DNA from: Pseudomonadota bacterium
Lineage (GTDB): Bacteria > Tectomicrobia > Entotheonellia > Entotheonellales > Entotheonellaceae
Assembly: GCA_005777235.1 (NCBI GenBank)
Contig: SXND01000137.1
Span: forward strand, 1-42,117
Direction of reading: 5' to 3'
DNA length: 42,117 nt
Shown here: positions 8,331 through 17,048 of the stretch, piece after piece
How the letters are laid out: every line of letters begins with the position of its first letter
Numbering within the stretch: the stretch's first letter is position 1
Made by a program: the position numbers and the translations under genes
The notes under the pieces: generated by a model
Database searches by the model: none
What the model was told of the DNA's origin: nothing
What the model saw: only the letters and a program-made list of their open reading frames with translations

Positions 8331-8975
8331 ATGACCCAAATAGCCCCCTCTATTCTTGCTGCCGATTTTGCCCGCTTGGGTGAAGAAATTGCCCAGGTGG
8401 AAGCCGCCGGGGCGGATTTGTTACATGTGGACGTGATGGACGGCCATTTTGTGCCCAATCTATCGATTGGCCCACCAGTCATCAAATCCCTGTACGCGGT
8501 AACGCGTTTACCCCTCGATGTGCATCTCATGGTGCAAGATCCGGACGATCTCCTGCCCGCGTTTATTGATGCCGGCAGCGCCAATCTGACCGTCCATGTC
8601 GAGGCCTGTCGGCATCTACATCGCATCATTCAGACCATCAAAGACGCCGGGGTCAAAGCCAGCGTGGTGCTCAATCCAGCCACGTCGTTGCATACCATTG
8701 AAGAAATTTTGCCCGAAATCCATATGGTGCTGCTCATGTCCGTCAACCCTGGGTTTGGTGGACAACGCTTTATCCCCGCCACCCTCGACAAGATTCGGGC
8801 CTTGAAGCAACAGATCACGGCGCGCGGACTCGATGTGGTCATTGAAGTGGACGGCGGCGTCAATGCCTCGAATGCCCAGACGCTGCGTGAGGCGGGGGCT
8901 GACGTGCTGGTGGCGGGGACGGCGATTTTTGGTCAGCCAGACTATGCCGCCGCCATCCGGGCGCTACGCGCCTGA
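8331..8975 (+). CDS. rpe: Ribulose-phosphate 3-epimerase
   Basis: Interconverts ribulose 5-phosphate and xylulose 5-phosphate in the pentose phosphate/Calvin pathways. A TIM barrel of 214 residues with the signatures IAPSILAADFARLGEE (N-terminus), LHVDVMDGHFVPN (metal-binding His and catalytic Asp), DVHLMV, MSVNPGFGGQRF and the phosphate-binding EVDGGVN. AAGGA lies 7 nt before the ATG. Its last 12 nt overlap the 3' end of the convergent HAD gene, so transcription of the two strands meets inside coding sequence. Confidence 0.96.
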   Translation: MTQIAPSILAADFARLGEEIAQVEAAGADLLHVDVMDGHFVPNLSIGPPVIKSLYAVTRLPLDVHLMVQDPDDLLPAFIDAGSANLTVHVEACRHLHRIIQTIKDAGVKASVVLNPATSLHTIEEILPEIHMVLLMSVNPGFGGQRFIPATLDKIRALKQQITARGLDVVIEVDGGVNASNAQTLREAGADVLVAGTAIFGQPDYAAAIRALRA

Positions 8976-9701
8976 CCCTGCGAGGGACTCCTCCCCATGC
9001 GCCTCAAGCCAGGTCAGGACGCCGTGGAGGTCGTGGATGACTGGATAGTCGGCATGCGTGCCTCCCTGGCGCTGCAACCAGAGCGGTTGCAGACCCGCTT
9101 GCTGGGCGCCGTAGGCATCGGCCTGGAGATTGTCGCCAACGTGCAACGCCCGGGCAGGGGGCACGGCCACCGCCTTGAGGGCGTGCTCGAAGATGGCGGT
9201 GTGCGGCTTTTCCCAACCTACTATTCCGGAAATACTGACGTGTTGGACATAGGCCATGAGCCCCATATTTTCGAGCAAGTCAGGCAGGCGGCTATCCCAG
9301 TTGGAAATCACCCCCACGATGTAGCCGTGTTGGCGTAGCGTGCGCATGACCTCCAGACATTCGGGGAACAGGCGCCAGACCTCCGGTTGCTTAAAGAGTT
9401 GATACAGCTCCTCGAAGAAGGCATCAAAGGGTTCCGGGACCTGTAGCTGCGTGAAGGTCGCGTGCACGAGCGTGTGCCAGAAGCGGCGGCCATCTGGTTC
9501 ACCCACGCCATAACGCACCGGGTCACGGTTGGCCGCGGCTTCCACCTCGCCCCAGGACTGGCGGAAGGCGCCTTGCACCGCCGCACCGGTGGTGGTCACG
9601 CCATAGCGGGCGGCCACCTGCGCATAGACCTCGCCAACCGATGGGTAGGGATACAGTAAGGTATTGGCAGCATCAAAAAACACGGCGTCATAGGTCCGCA
9701 T
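8964..9701 (-). CDS. HAD-superfamily hydrolase
   Basis: A haloacid-dehalogenase-fold protein of 245 residues, subfamily I-like. Motif I is VFFDAANTLL: the nucleophile Asp is present, but the usual acid/base Asp two residues on is Ala. Motif II is the Ser of VISNWDSRL, motif III the Lys of GWEKPH, and motif IV is HVGDNLQADAYGA. The helical cap lies between motifs I and II. The pattern resembles the REG-2/HDHD3-like branch; the substrate is unknown. ATG 9701 is chosen because GGAGGGAG lies just upstream; the frame stays open to 9764 but without a ribosome site. Confidence 0.88.
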   Translation of the reverse strand: MRTYDAVFFDAANTLLYPYPSVGEVYAQVAARYGVTTTGAAVQGAFRQSWGEVEAAANRDPVRYGVGEPDGRRFWHTLVHATFTQLQVPEPFDAFFEELYQLFKQPEVWRLFPECLEVMRTLRQHGYIVGVISNWDSRLPDLLENMGLMAYVQHVSISGIVGWEKPHTAIFEHALKAVAVPPARALHVGDNLQADAYGAQQAGLQPLWLQRQGGTHADYPVIHDLHGVLTWLEAHGEESLAGSGA

Positions 9702-9803
9702 AGACTCCCTCCTGGGTACGGCCATCGTAGGCAGCGTGTCGCACAGTGGCCACGACGCTCGCATGCTTCAGACGAAAATGCAAGCGGGAATGGCCGGGTG
9801 TCA

Positions 9804-9832
9804 TTGCTGCTGGCCCCAAGCTCCGGCATACT
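9804..9832 (+). promoter_or_regulatory. Probable sigma70 promoter of the SDR gene
   Basis: TTGCTG (9804-9809), 17-nt spacer, CATACT (9827-9832), located 56 nt before the SDR ATG in the divergent gap with the HAD gene. The hexamers resemble those proposed for the next gene (TTGCTG/TATACT). Confidence 0.4.
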
Positions 9833-9888
9833 GTGTGGCAGGCAGAGGCGTGTCAACCATCAGAGACTTACGCAGCAAGGAGGACGTG

Positions 9889-10599
9889 ATGAAACTACAA
9901 GGCGCACACGTGGTGGTGATCGGCGGCAGCACAGGCATTGGCTTCGCAGCGGCGAAGCTGGCGCGGCAGGAAGGGGCGGAGCTCACCATTGCCGGACGTT
10001 CCCCGGAAAAACTGGCGCAGGCCCAGCGCGAACTGGGTGAGGTGCGCACCATCGTGGCAGACATCAGCAATGAAGCGGCGGTGCGCCAGGTTTTCGAGGG
10101 CATCAGTCACGTCGACCATGTGGTGATCGCCGCGGGCAACATCGTCAATGGCCGCATCGTGGACAATGACCTGGCCAACCTCCGCCGCATTATTGATGAG
10201 CGCATCTGGGGCCTGACCTATGTGGTGCGGAGTGCAGCGCCGAAAATGACCAGCGGGTCGATTACCTTTACCTCCGGCGGCCTGTCTTCTCGCCCGCGTC
10301 TGGGCACGGCCATGCTCACCGCGGTCCTGGCCAGCGTGGAAGCCATCACCCCGGCCCTGGCGCTGGAATTGGCCCCCATCCGCGTCAATACCGTCACGCC
10401 CGGACTCATTGATACGCCGTTGCTGCACAATACGTATGGCACCGAACGCGACACCATGGTAAAAAACCGTGAGGCTATGTTACCGGGCAAACGCATTGGC
10501 AGCGCGGAAGAGGTGGCGCAGGTCATGCTCATGCTGATGACCAACGCCTATATGACCGGCGAAGTGTTGCACATTGATGGAGGCGGGCGGTACGTGTAG
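9889..10599 (+). CDS. SDR-family protein lacking the YxxxK catalytic pair
   Basis: A short-chain dehydrogenase/reductase fold of 236 residues. The dinucleotide-binding GGSTGIG is at residues 10-16, an NAG-like AAGN in the middle, FTSGG at the Ser position, and the C-terminal PIRVNTVTPGLIDTPLL. Where most SDRs have Y-x-x-x-K before the alpha-F helix, the sequence reads AMLTAVLASVEA, with Leu at both the Tyr and Lys positions. The usual proton relay is therefore missing. I recall a branch of SDRs with this change, so it may be a genuine variant with altered chemistry rather than damage. AAGGAGG 5 nt before ATG 9889 fixes the start. Confidence 0.88.
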   Translation: MKLQGAHVVVIGGSTGIGFAAAKLARQEGAELTIAGRSPEKLAQAQRELGEVRTIVADISNEAAVRQVFEGISHVDHVVIAAGNIVNGRIVDNDLANLRRIIDERIWGLTYVVRSAAPKMTSGSITFTSGGLSSRPRLGTAMLTAVLASVEAITPALALELAPIRVNTVTPGLIDTPLLHNTYGTERDTMVKNREAMLPGKRIGSAEEVAQVMLMLMTNAYMTGEVLHIDGGGRYV

Positions 10600-10653
10600 C
10601 ACCAACACTGGAGGCGCAGGGCACGTGGGCATCCACCCTCGTGGGTACGCAAC

Positions 10654-10679
10654 GCCTAGGCGCCTCTCTCCCCCTAGGC
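10654..10679. other. Perfect 7-bp inverted repeat between SDR and amidase
   Basis: GCCTAGG (10654-10660) and CCTAGGC (10673-10679) form a stem with a 12-nt loop. No T-run follows, so it is not a standard terminator; it could be a weak terminator for the SDR gene or a protein-binding site ahead of the amidase promoter. Confidence 0.3.
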
Positions 10680-10715
10680 ATGGCTATGCTCGTAGACGTC
10701 GTGCAGGCTCCCTCC

Positions 10716-10744
10716 TTGCTGCCTTCCGGCGTTGCGACTATACT
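10716..10744 (+). promoter_or_regulatory. Probable sigma70 promoter of the amidase gene
   Basis: TTGCTG (10716-10721), 17-nt spacer, TATACT (10739-10744), 51 nt before the amidase ATG. The -10 matches 5/6 and spacing is ideal. Confidence 0.5.
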
Positions 10745-10795
10745 GCGCCCTGGTTCCCCTATCCAGAGCGCGCACCTCACTCGGAGACTTGCCTC

Positions 10796-12232
10796 ATGTC
10801 TGAAACTCCCCTGCATTGGCACACGATGAGCACCCTATCCCGGCAGATCCATGACGGCACCCTATCGCCGGTGGACCTGATGGAGCATCTCCTGGCCCGC
10901 GTTGAGGCATTAGACGGACGGTTACACAGCATGCGCCTCGTGTCACGCCAGCGGGCTCTGGCTGCGGCGCAGGCTGCCGAGCTGGCCCTGCGCGCTGGGC
11001 AAGACGCTGGACCGCTGCACGGCATTCCGTATGCCGTCAAAGATCTGTTTGATGTGCAGGGCCTGCCGACCACGGCGGGCTCGAACCTGCTGCTCGACAA
11101 CATCGCCAGCCGCGATGCCACGGTCGTGCGTCGGCTCAGCCAGGCGGGTATGGTCTTGCTGGGCAAAGCCCAGACGGTGCAATTCGCCTTTGGGGCACCG
11201 GGGATCAACCACCACCATGGCACACCGCACAACCCCTGGCATGCGACACCCCATGTGCCCGGCGGTTCCAGCAGCGGCTCGGGCGTGGCGGTCGGGGCGG
11301 GGTTGGTGCCCATGGCGCTGGGCACTGACACGGGTGGCTCGGTGCGTATTCCTGCGGCCCTGTGCGGCACGGTGGGCCTCAAAACCACGGTGGGCCAGGT
11401 GAGCCGTGCTGGGGTGTTTCCGCTCAGTTGGACCTTTGATTCCGTCGGACCCTTAACGCGTTCGGTGGAGGATGCGGCGCTGGTCTATCAGGCCATGCGC
11501 GGTCCTGACCCGCGTGATGCCTCGACCCAGGGTGTGGCCCCGCATGAGGATGTTGTCACCGGTTTGCACGACGGGGTGCGCGGGCTGCGTCTGGCCTTTG
11601 CTGAAACGGCCTTCTGGGAAGACGCTGACCCGGAAGTCATTCAGGCAGTGCGCGCCTGCGGCGACATCTTTCACGGGCTGGGCGCGCATGTGAGCAGTAT
11701 CGCGTTTCCCGAAGCTGCCGAGGCCTTGGAAGCCCACGGTAGTGGTCTCATCAGCGCTGTGGAAGCCTGCCTGGAGCATCAACCGCGTTTGGGCGAACGT
11801 TTTGAGGAATACGATCCGGTGGTGACGTACCGCATTACCCCAGGCAAAGACGCCACGGCGCTGGCCTACCTCCAAGCGGTGCAGACGTGTGCCGCGCTCA
11901 GTGCCAAAGCCCGCCGCACGTTGCACGATGTCGATGCGTTGCTCGTGCCCACGACGATGCTGCCGGCGCTGCCCCTGGCCGAGGTCGATGCCTCCCTCGA
12001 CGCTTACAAGTACTGGAACCCGCGCTACTCGCGTAACACACGTGTGGGCAATGTGCTGGGTCTATGCGCGCTAACGCTGCCGTGCGGCTTTACGCGCCAG
12101 GGCCTGCCGATTGGCCTGATGATCTGCGGCAAAGGGTTTGAGGAGGCGACGATCTTACGCATAGGGTATGCCTATGAGCAAGCCACGGCCTGGCATGAGC
12201 GGCGTCCTGATCTGGCCTGGGCGAGGGCCTGA
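10796..12232 (+). CDS. Amidase signature-family amidohydrolase
   Basis: An amidase-signature enzyme of 478 residues that hydrolyses an amide via a Ser-cisSer-Lys triad. The lysine is in YAVKDLFDV (about residue 81). The Gly/Ser-rich block GGSSSGSGVAVGAG (about 157) is followed by LGTDTGGSVRIPAALCG, which carries the cis-Ser and the nucleophile Ser. The sequence resembles the AtzF/allophanate hydrolase or generic amidase branch rather than GatA, since no gatB or gatC is nearby, so the substrate is undefined. ATG 10796 (MSETPLHW) has CGGAG about 9 nt upstream and its own promoter. The next gene starts 38 nt downstream. Confidence 0.92.
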   Translation: MSETPLHWHTMSTLSRQIHDGTLSPVDLMEHLLARVEALDGRLHSMRLVSRQRALAAAQAAELALRAGQDAGPLHGIPYAVKDLFDVQGLPTTAGSNLLLDNIASRDATVVRRLSQAGMVLLGKAQTVQFAFGAPGINHHHGTPHNPWHATPHVPGGSSSGSGVAVGAGLVPMALGTDTGGSVRIPAALCGTVGLKTTVGQVSRAGVFPLSWTFDSVGPLTRSVEDAALVYQAMRGPDPRDASTQGVAPHEDVVTGLHDGVRGLRLAFAETAFWEDADPEVIQAVRACGDIFHGLGAHVSSIAFPEAAEALEAHGSGLISAVEACLEHQPRLGERFEEYDPVVTYRITPGKDATALAYLQAVQTCAALSAKARRTLHDVDALLVPTTMLPALPLAEVDASLDAYKYWNPRYSRNTRVGNVLGLCALTLPCGFTRQGLPIGLMICGKGFEEATILRIGYAYEQATAWHERRPDLAWARA

Positions 12233-12270
12233 GGGGTGGCAACACCTCGCCTAGGACGCGGATATCGCGC

Positions 12271-13314
12271 ATGAACCTTCTGGCCGGCCCGACCCAGATG
12301 CTGGTTATCCGTCTCAGCTCGTTGGGGGATGTTGTGCTGACCACCCCTATCCTACGTCTCTTGCGGACGCACTACCCGATGGCGCAGATCGATTTTATGA
12401 CGAAAGCTGCCTATCACGACCTCTTACGGGCGCATCCCTGTGTGGATCGCGTCATCCTCTTTGAAGCGGAGCACGGGATCAGGCAGACGCTGCGCACCCT
12501 GCGCCAGACGCGGTATGATCTCGTACTGGATTTACACCGCACCCTCCGCAGTCGCCTCCTCGTGCACGGTTTACGAGCACGCCGTACGCTCGTCTATCGC
12601 AAACAGACCATCCGCCGGGCGCTACTGGTCCGTCTGGGGTGGAACACGCTGCAGGCCATGACGCCGGTGCCCGTCCGTTATGCGGCACCACTACGCCGTC
12701 TGGGCATTACCGCTCCACTACCGCCGACGGACATCCAGGTCACGCCAGAGAGTCAGGCCGCGATGCGGGCCTATGTGCAGCAGCGCTACCCGGGGCGGGA
12801 CGGACCCGCGTTGCTCGCCGTGGCGCCCGGAGCAGGCTGGCCCACCAAACAGTGGCCAGTCGAGCGCTTTGCCGCCGCAGTGCAGCAGGTGGCATACGAG
12901 CATCAGGCGGCGGTGGTCGTGTTGGGAAGCGCTGCCGAGCGACCCCTCGCAGAAGCCTTGGCCCAGCACCTCAGCGTGCCGGTACTGCATAGCGCCGGGC
13001 AACTGCCGCTGATGCACACCGCGGCGCTGTTGCAGCAGTGCCGCCTGCTCCTGAGCAATGACTCGGGCCTGATGCATCTGGCGACCGCTTTACAGGTGCC
13101 TGTGGTGGCGGTGTTTGGCCCGACCGTGCAGGAGTTCGGGTTTTATCCCTTTCAGGCCAAGGCCGTCGTCGTGAGTGCGATCCTGGACTGTCGCCCGTGC
13201 AGCACCAAAGGCTCCCGGCAGTGCCCACGCGGGCATCATCAGTGTATGCAGCAGGTGAGCGTCCCCCAAGTCGTCGCTGCGGCTCGCGGGCTGTGGCAAG
13301 GGGAGAGAGGATGA
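12271..13314 (+). CDS. Glycosyltransferase family 9 (heptosyltransferase type)
   Basis: A GT9 protein of 347 residues related to ADP-heptose:LPS heptosyltransferases (WaaC/WaaF/WaaQ). The N-terminus LVIRLSSLGDVVLTTP is the acceptor-domain signature. The C-terminal nucleotide-sugar domain contains VAPGAGWPTKQWP and LSNDSGLMHLATAL with VFGPT, the donor-binding motifs. A Cys-rich tail (CRPCSTKGSRQCPRG) is common in the family. It indicates an outer membrane with a heptose-containing glycolipid, or a related surface glycan. It overlaps the next gene by 4 nt (ATGA), so the two products probably act in the same envelope pathway. Confidence 0.9.
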   Translation: MNLLAGPTQMLVIRLSSLGDVVLTTPILRLLRTHYPMAQIDFMTKAAYHDLLRAHPCVDRVILFEAEHGIRQTLRTLRQTRYDLVLDLHRTLRSRLLVHGLRARRTLVYRKQTIRRALLVRLGWNTLQAMTPVPVRYAAPLRRLGITAPLPPTDIQVTPESQAAMRAYVQQRYPGRDGPALLAVAPGAGWPTKQWPVERFAAAVQQVAYEHQAAVVVLGSAAERPLAEALAQHLSVPVLHSAGQLPLMHTAALLQQCRLLLSNDSGLMHLATALQVPVVAVFGPTVQEFGFYPFQAKAVVVSAILDCRPCSTKGSRQCPRGHHQCMQQVSVPQVVAAARGLWQGERG

Positions 13315-14417
13315 TACGACTGCTCTTCGAGGTTGGGCACCTGTACCACCGTGCGGCGCTCGATCCCCTGTATCAGGTATTCCGTCAGGATCCGCAGTAT
13401 GACATCGCCTTTACCTGCTCGCACGACGCCGAGCGCCGTTTCGGCCTGTTCAACCGCTCCTTGCAGGGAGAACTCGAGGCGCGCTTTCGAGCCGAAGGTT
13501 TAACGATAGCCGACAGCACACGGGGCTTCGATGTGGTGATCACCGGCGACACGGTCCGCGATCCGCAGCGCTATGGGGAGACGCTGCTGTGTTTCGTCAA
13601 TCACGGCACGGGCATCAAGAACATCATGTACCGCAACCTGCGCGCCCAAGCCCAGACACGCTATCACGTGTTTGTCGAGGGGCAGTACCGCGTCGATTGC
13701 TTACAGCGGGCCAATGCGGTGGGGCGGTCGATCATTCACACCGTCGGCTTACCCAAGCTTGACCCCTTGTGGTGGCCAGGGTTTCCCACGCGGGGGGCGA
13801 TTCTGCAGCGGCTGGGACTCGATCCCGCCAAGCCCACGGTGCTCTTTGCTCCAACCTACAAGCCTACCTGCCTGGACGTGGTCCGCGAGCAGATTCTGCC
13901 AGCGACCACCGACTACAACCTCATCATCAAGCTGCATCAATATAGTTGGCGTGGCAAGTATGCGCCGCACTGGCACCACACCATCTACGAACGGGCCGTG
14001 CCGCAGTATCCCCATGCCGTGTTGCTGCCGGTGGACGACTACAACATTGTGCCGTACATGCACGCGGCGGACACCCTCATCAGCGAAGCCTCCAGTACCA
14101 TGTTTGACTTTGTGGCGTTGCAGAAGACCGGCATCATTTTTGTCCTGCCCAGTGAGCCCTTCACACATCACGATGGCGAGGCCTTGTTGACCGAAGCCCC
14201 CGAGGCCTTGTTCGCGGAGGCGTTTCTGCCGATTACGCACCCGGCGGACATCCGGTCAGCGATTGTGGATGCCCTGCGCGACGATCCCCTCCGACGCGCC
14301 CGGGCCCAACAGCTGCGTGGGTATCTGTTTTATGGGCTGGATGGTCAGGCCTCGCAGCGCACGAAAGCGGTGGTCGAGCGTCTCTTGGCCCAAGGTGGAC
14401 AGACCCATGGCTCCTGA
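13311..14417 (+). CDS. CDP-glycerol glycerophosphotransferase-like protein
   Basis: A 368-residue GT-B-like protein matching the CDP-glycerol:poly(glycerophosphate) glycerophosphotransferase (TagB/TagF/SpsB) fold. Recognisable parts are VLFAPTYKPT (donor domain), YNLIIKLHQYSW, YNIVPYMHAADTLISEASSTMFDF (the family's D-Y-S-S-x-x-F-E/D block) and ALQKTGIIF. In Gram-negatives such proteins add glycerol-phosphate or other phosphopolyol groups to surface glycans. ATG 13311 overlaps the stop of the heptosyltransferase gene, with GGGGAGAGAGG directly upstream. The precise acceptor is unknown. Confidence 0.85.
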   Translation: MIRLLFEVGHLYHRAALDPLYQVFRQDPQYDIAFTCSHDAERRFGLFNRSLQGELEARFRAEGLTIADSTRGFDVVITGDTVRDPQRYGETLLCFVNHGTGIKNIMYRNLRAQAQTRYHVFVEGQYRVDCLQRANAVGRSIIHTVGLPKLDPLWWPGFPTRGAILQRLGLDPAKPTVLFAPTYKPTCLDVVREQILPATTDYNLIIKLHQYSWRGKYAPHWHHTIYERAVPQYPHAVLLPVDDYNIVPYMHAADTLISEASSTMFDFVALQKTGIIFVLPSEPFTHHDGEALLTEAPEALFAEAFLPITHPADIRSAIVDALRDDPLRRARAQQLRGYLFYGLDGQASQRTKAVVERLLAQGGQTHGS

Positions 14418-14444
14418 AGGCATGCCGCCGCTGGGGATCGCGGC

Positions 14445-14909
14445 CCCAAAGAGGACGGGATGTGCCTGTGTGGACCCACGCAGGCGGTGTCCCAGGCCAT
14501 CCAGCATGAGCAGGCAGCCGCGGCCCAGGAGCAGGCGATCAAAAAAGTCCTCTGAGGTCTCCAGCCCCGGGTTGCGCCGCTGCAGAGACTATGGGATAAA
14601 CCCAGCCAGGGTGCCAGCGCGTGCCTGGCGCAGGCGTGCCTCGGGAGCCTGGTCGCACCAGTGCGCCTCTTCGCGGCAATAACGCAGCGGGATCAGCAAC
14701 CGCACCAGCGTCACCTACCCCGCTGGCAGAGCAAACCCCGCCGGCGTGCCTTGCAGGGCCGCCTCGACCAGCCTGGCGGCCAGGTAGGCCAGCAGGGTGC
14801 TCTTGCCACTGCCCGCCCCGCCAATCACCGCCACGGGCTCGTGCCGGGGAAGCAGGCTCTGGAGCGGCACGGTATCGCCACCGTGGTGTTGCGCATCGAC
14901 CAGGAGCTA
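14445..14909 (-). pseudogene. Nonsense-riddled NACHT-type STAND NTPase fragment
   Basis: Reading leftward in one continuous frame gives a clear NACHT nucleotide-binding core: PVAVIGGAGSGKSTLLAYL (Walker A, about 14795-14850), VRLLIPLRYCREEAHW, and a Walker-B-like LLLGRGCLLMLDGL (about 14485-14530). The frame is interrupted by three stops, all TAG and all in the same frame (14907-14909, 14715-14717, 14589-14591); the latter two sit where Gln would fit. The usual Asp-Glu after the Walker-B LDGL is absent (GHRLRG follows). No start or C-terminal sensor region remains, and it abuts the stop of the preceding rightward gene. NACHT proteins are often antiphage or signalling ATPases. This is a decayed remnant. 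Confidence 0.75.
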
Positions 14910-15173
14910 GAGAGGCCAGCGCCGTGTCGCCGTGCATCTCTTGTCTGGCCAGCGGGGGATGGGGGTGTGGGTCAGCAATGGGGTAGGGCTCCGAGTGCAG
15001 CGTGTCTGTCGATGCGTCACAATCGTGGCGCTCCTGGAGAGCGGCGCTCTAGGACCAACGTTTCACCTCACCTGCACGACATCATAACGCAAGGATGTGT
15101 CCAAGGCGGGAAGGCGGCTCAAGTCCAGGCTCTTCCCTGCCTCGATACTTGGCCTTCCCTCCGAACCGCTCAC
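14910..15173. other. Intergenic debris with a retropepsin-N-terminus-like remnant
   Basis: No intact gene. On the minus strand near 15085-15120 the codons spell AAFPPWTHPCV, closely matching AAFRPWTHPVV at the start of the retropepsin-like gene at 17048. The DNA there (15093-15120) also resembles 17009-17034 with only a few differences. This suggests a second, almost fully eroded copy of that gene. Nothing else is recognisable. Confidence 0.35.
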
Positions 15174-16423
15174 TTAGTCGATGATCGCGCCGTAAATCAG
15201 CGCCCGTAACTCGCGGCGAATTGGATAGGTGGACGACGGCCGCACCTGCGTCATAAACACCACAGCGCGATCCTCAGCTGGCGCGATCCAGCACGCCGTC
15301 GAGGCAGCGCCACCCCAGTAGTACTCGCCAGGGACACTGAGGCCGCCAAGCACGGTGGGGTCCAGCACTCGCGCAAAGCCGAGGCCAAAGCCCACCCCGG
15401 CTCGGCTGGTTTCTCCGGCGGAGCCCGGACTCATCTGCGCCAGGTCCGCGCCCCCCGGCAGATGGTTGAGCGCCATGAAGGCCACGGTGCGCGGGCCAAG
15501 GATACGCTGGCCGTCCAGTACGCCGCCGTTGCGTAACATGGTACAGAAGCGCATGTAATCGGACGCAGTGGAGACCATGCCGCCGGCGCCGGACAGATAG
15601 GTGCGCGGCTGCGTGTAGCGGCTGGAGGCGTCGGCGCGGTCCTCGACCACTAGGAGTGGCTCACCCGCCGAGCCGGGCCGGTAGCAGGCGGCGAAGCGCT
15701 CGACGTCCTCGGCCGGCACGCGAAAGCTCGTGTCCACCATGCCCAGGGGCTCCAGGAGGCGCTGGCGCAGGAAGGTATCAAAGCGCTGGCCACTGAGCAC
15801 TTCGCACAGGTAGCCGACCACATCGGTAGAGATACCGTAGTTGAACTGGGCCCCTGCGTCGCACTTGAGCGGTAGGGTGCCGACTGTCGCGACCATGTCC
15901 GCCAGGATGCCACTCGACGATGAGGTGAGGAGGCCCAAGCGGGTGTAGGTGTGGCCTAAGACGGGATCGGCCTGGTTGACGAGGCCAGAGGTGTGGCGCA
16001 GCAGGTCGGCAATGGTCATCTCACGCGCTGGCGGCCGCACCTGCGGCGCCTCAGCAGTCCCACCGACGAGCACCTGCAGACCCTTGAACTGGGGGATATA
16101 CTGCGACACCGGGTCGTCAATCTGCAAACGGCCCTCTTCGTAGAGCGTCATCAGGCCGACGCTGACAATGGGCTTGGTCATGGAGTAGATGCGGAAAATG
16201 GTCTCGGGCTCGACTGGCGTGCCAGCCTCTAGGTCACGTGCGCCGTAGGTCTGAAATGCACCACTTTGCCGCGCCGCTGGACCATGGAGATGGCCCCAGG
16301 CAGCTTGCCCTGGTCGATATACCCCTGGATATGGCGTTGCAGGCGGGCCAGGCCCTCGGACGCCAGCCCGACGTCTTCTGGCGCGGCTTCGATCGGCTGC
16401 ACACTACTAACTGTTCGTCCCAT
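15174..16423 (-). pseudogene. Beta-lactamase-fold serine hydrolase (class C/EstB-like), frameshifted
   Basis: Two leftward frames join into one normal protein of about 416 residues. The first frame begins at ATG 16423 (AGGAGA 5 nt upstream) and runs through KLPGAISMVQRRGKVVHF. It should continue QTYGARDLEAGTPVEP, which lies in the next frame. One base is missing near 16252 (CATTTCAG where CATTTCCAG restores it). The downstream part holds the nucleophile motif SMTKP (S-x-x-K), FNYGIS (Y-x-N/S motif) and YYWGGAAST near the C-terminus, as in beta-lactamase/transpeptidase-like esterases. Everything else is intact, so it is either a recent pseudogene or a sequencing error. An internal ATG at 16181 would start inside SMTK and lose the serine. 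Confidence 0.85.
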
Positions 16424-16665
16424 GGTTGTCTCCTGTGCTGGAAGCGGCTCACACGACGGCGTGCTCTGACGCCTGGCGCGGCCTAGTGGTAGTGCGGCTC
16501 GTAGGGCCAGCGATGCGTACGTACGACCTTAACGATCACAGCAAGAACGCTTGAGCGCGTGGAAGCCATGTTGATGTATCGGCAGAGGAGGAAACGTTCC
16601 CGTGATAAATGCGTGTGATAAAAGCTCCTTATAGAACAGGATGCGGTGCATGTCTTGCCAACGGA

Positions 16666-17048
16666 CTACGTTAGGAGATAGACCCGTCCAGCCGCACAGT
16701 CACATTGGAGGCGATACCCACGAAAGGCCTGGATACCCCGCAGCAACTGGATTCCCAGTCGTAGATGAGTCAGGTCCGTGTCCCCGGAAGTGAAAGGCTG
16801 CAGGGGACACGGCGCGATGACCACGCTGTCCAGGGTGACGAGCGACACCGCGATTGGCCGTGTCCCCAGTCCAATAATCTGGAGGCTCCCCGTCGTGGGC
16901 AGCGCGAGTTGAGGCCGCAGCCGCGGATCAATGAGGCTTTGGACAGCTCCAGTATCGACGAGCGCGCGGACAATCGTGTCCCCTCCCCTACCCGCACTGC
17001 AACGACAGGGTGTGTCCAGGGGCGGAAGGCGGCCCGATTACGTAACAC
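16666..17048 (-). pseudogene. Retropepsin-like aspartic protease, frameshifted
   Basis: A single-domain clan AA aspartic protease of about 127 residues. It starts at GTG 17048 (LRNRAAFRPWTHPVVAVRVG), overlapping the upstream gene's stop by 11 nt. It then needs a one-base correction in the G-run around 16983-16990 to reach DTIVRALVDTGAVQSLID, which carries the catalytic D-T-G-A. After the shift the frame is open to the end, with TGSLQIIGLGT (flap region), LRLGIQLLRGIQAFRGY (the second hydrophobic-Gly element) and CAAGRVYLL. Such small retropepsins often form a two-gene cassette with a short upstream protein, as here. A base lost in GGGGAGGGG could equally be a sequencing error. Confidence 0.7.

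Noticed and set aside
14445-14909. TAG recoded as an amino acid throughout the genome
   Set aside because: TAG terminates other genes here (for example the DksA-like gene), so the ambers in the NACHT frame are best seen as nonsense changes.
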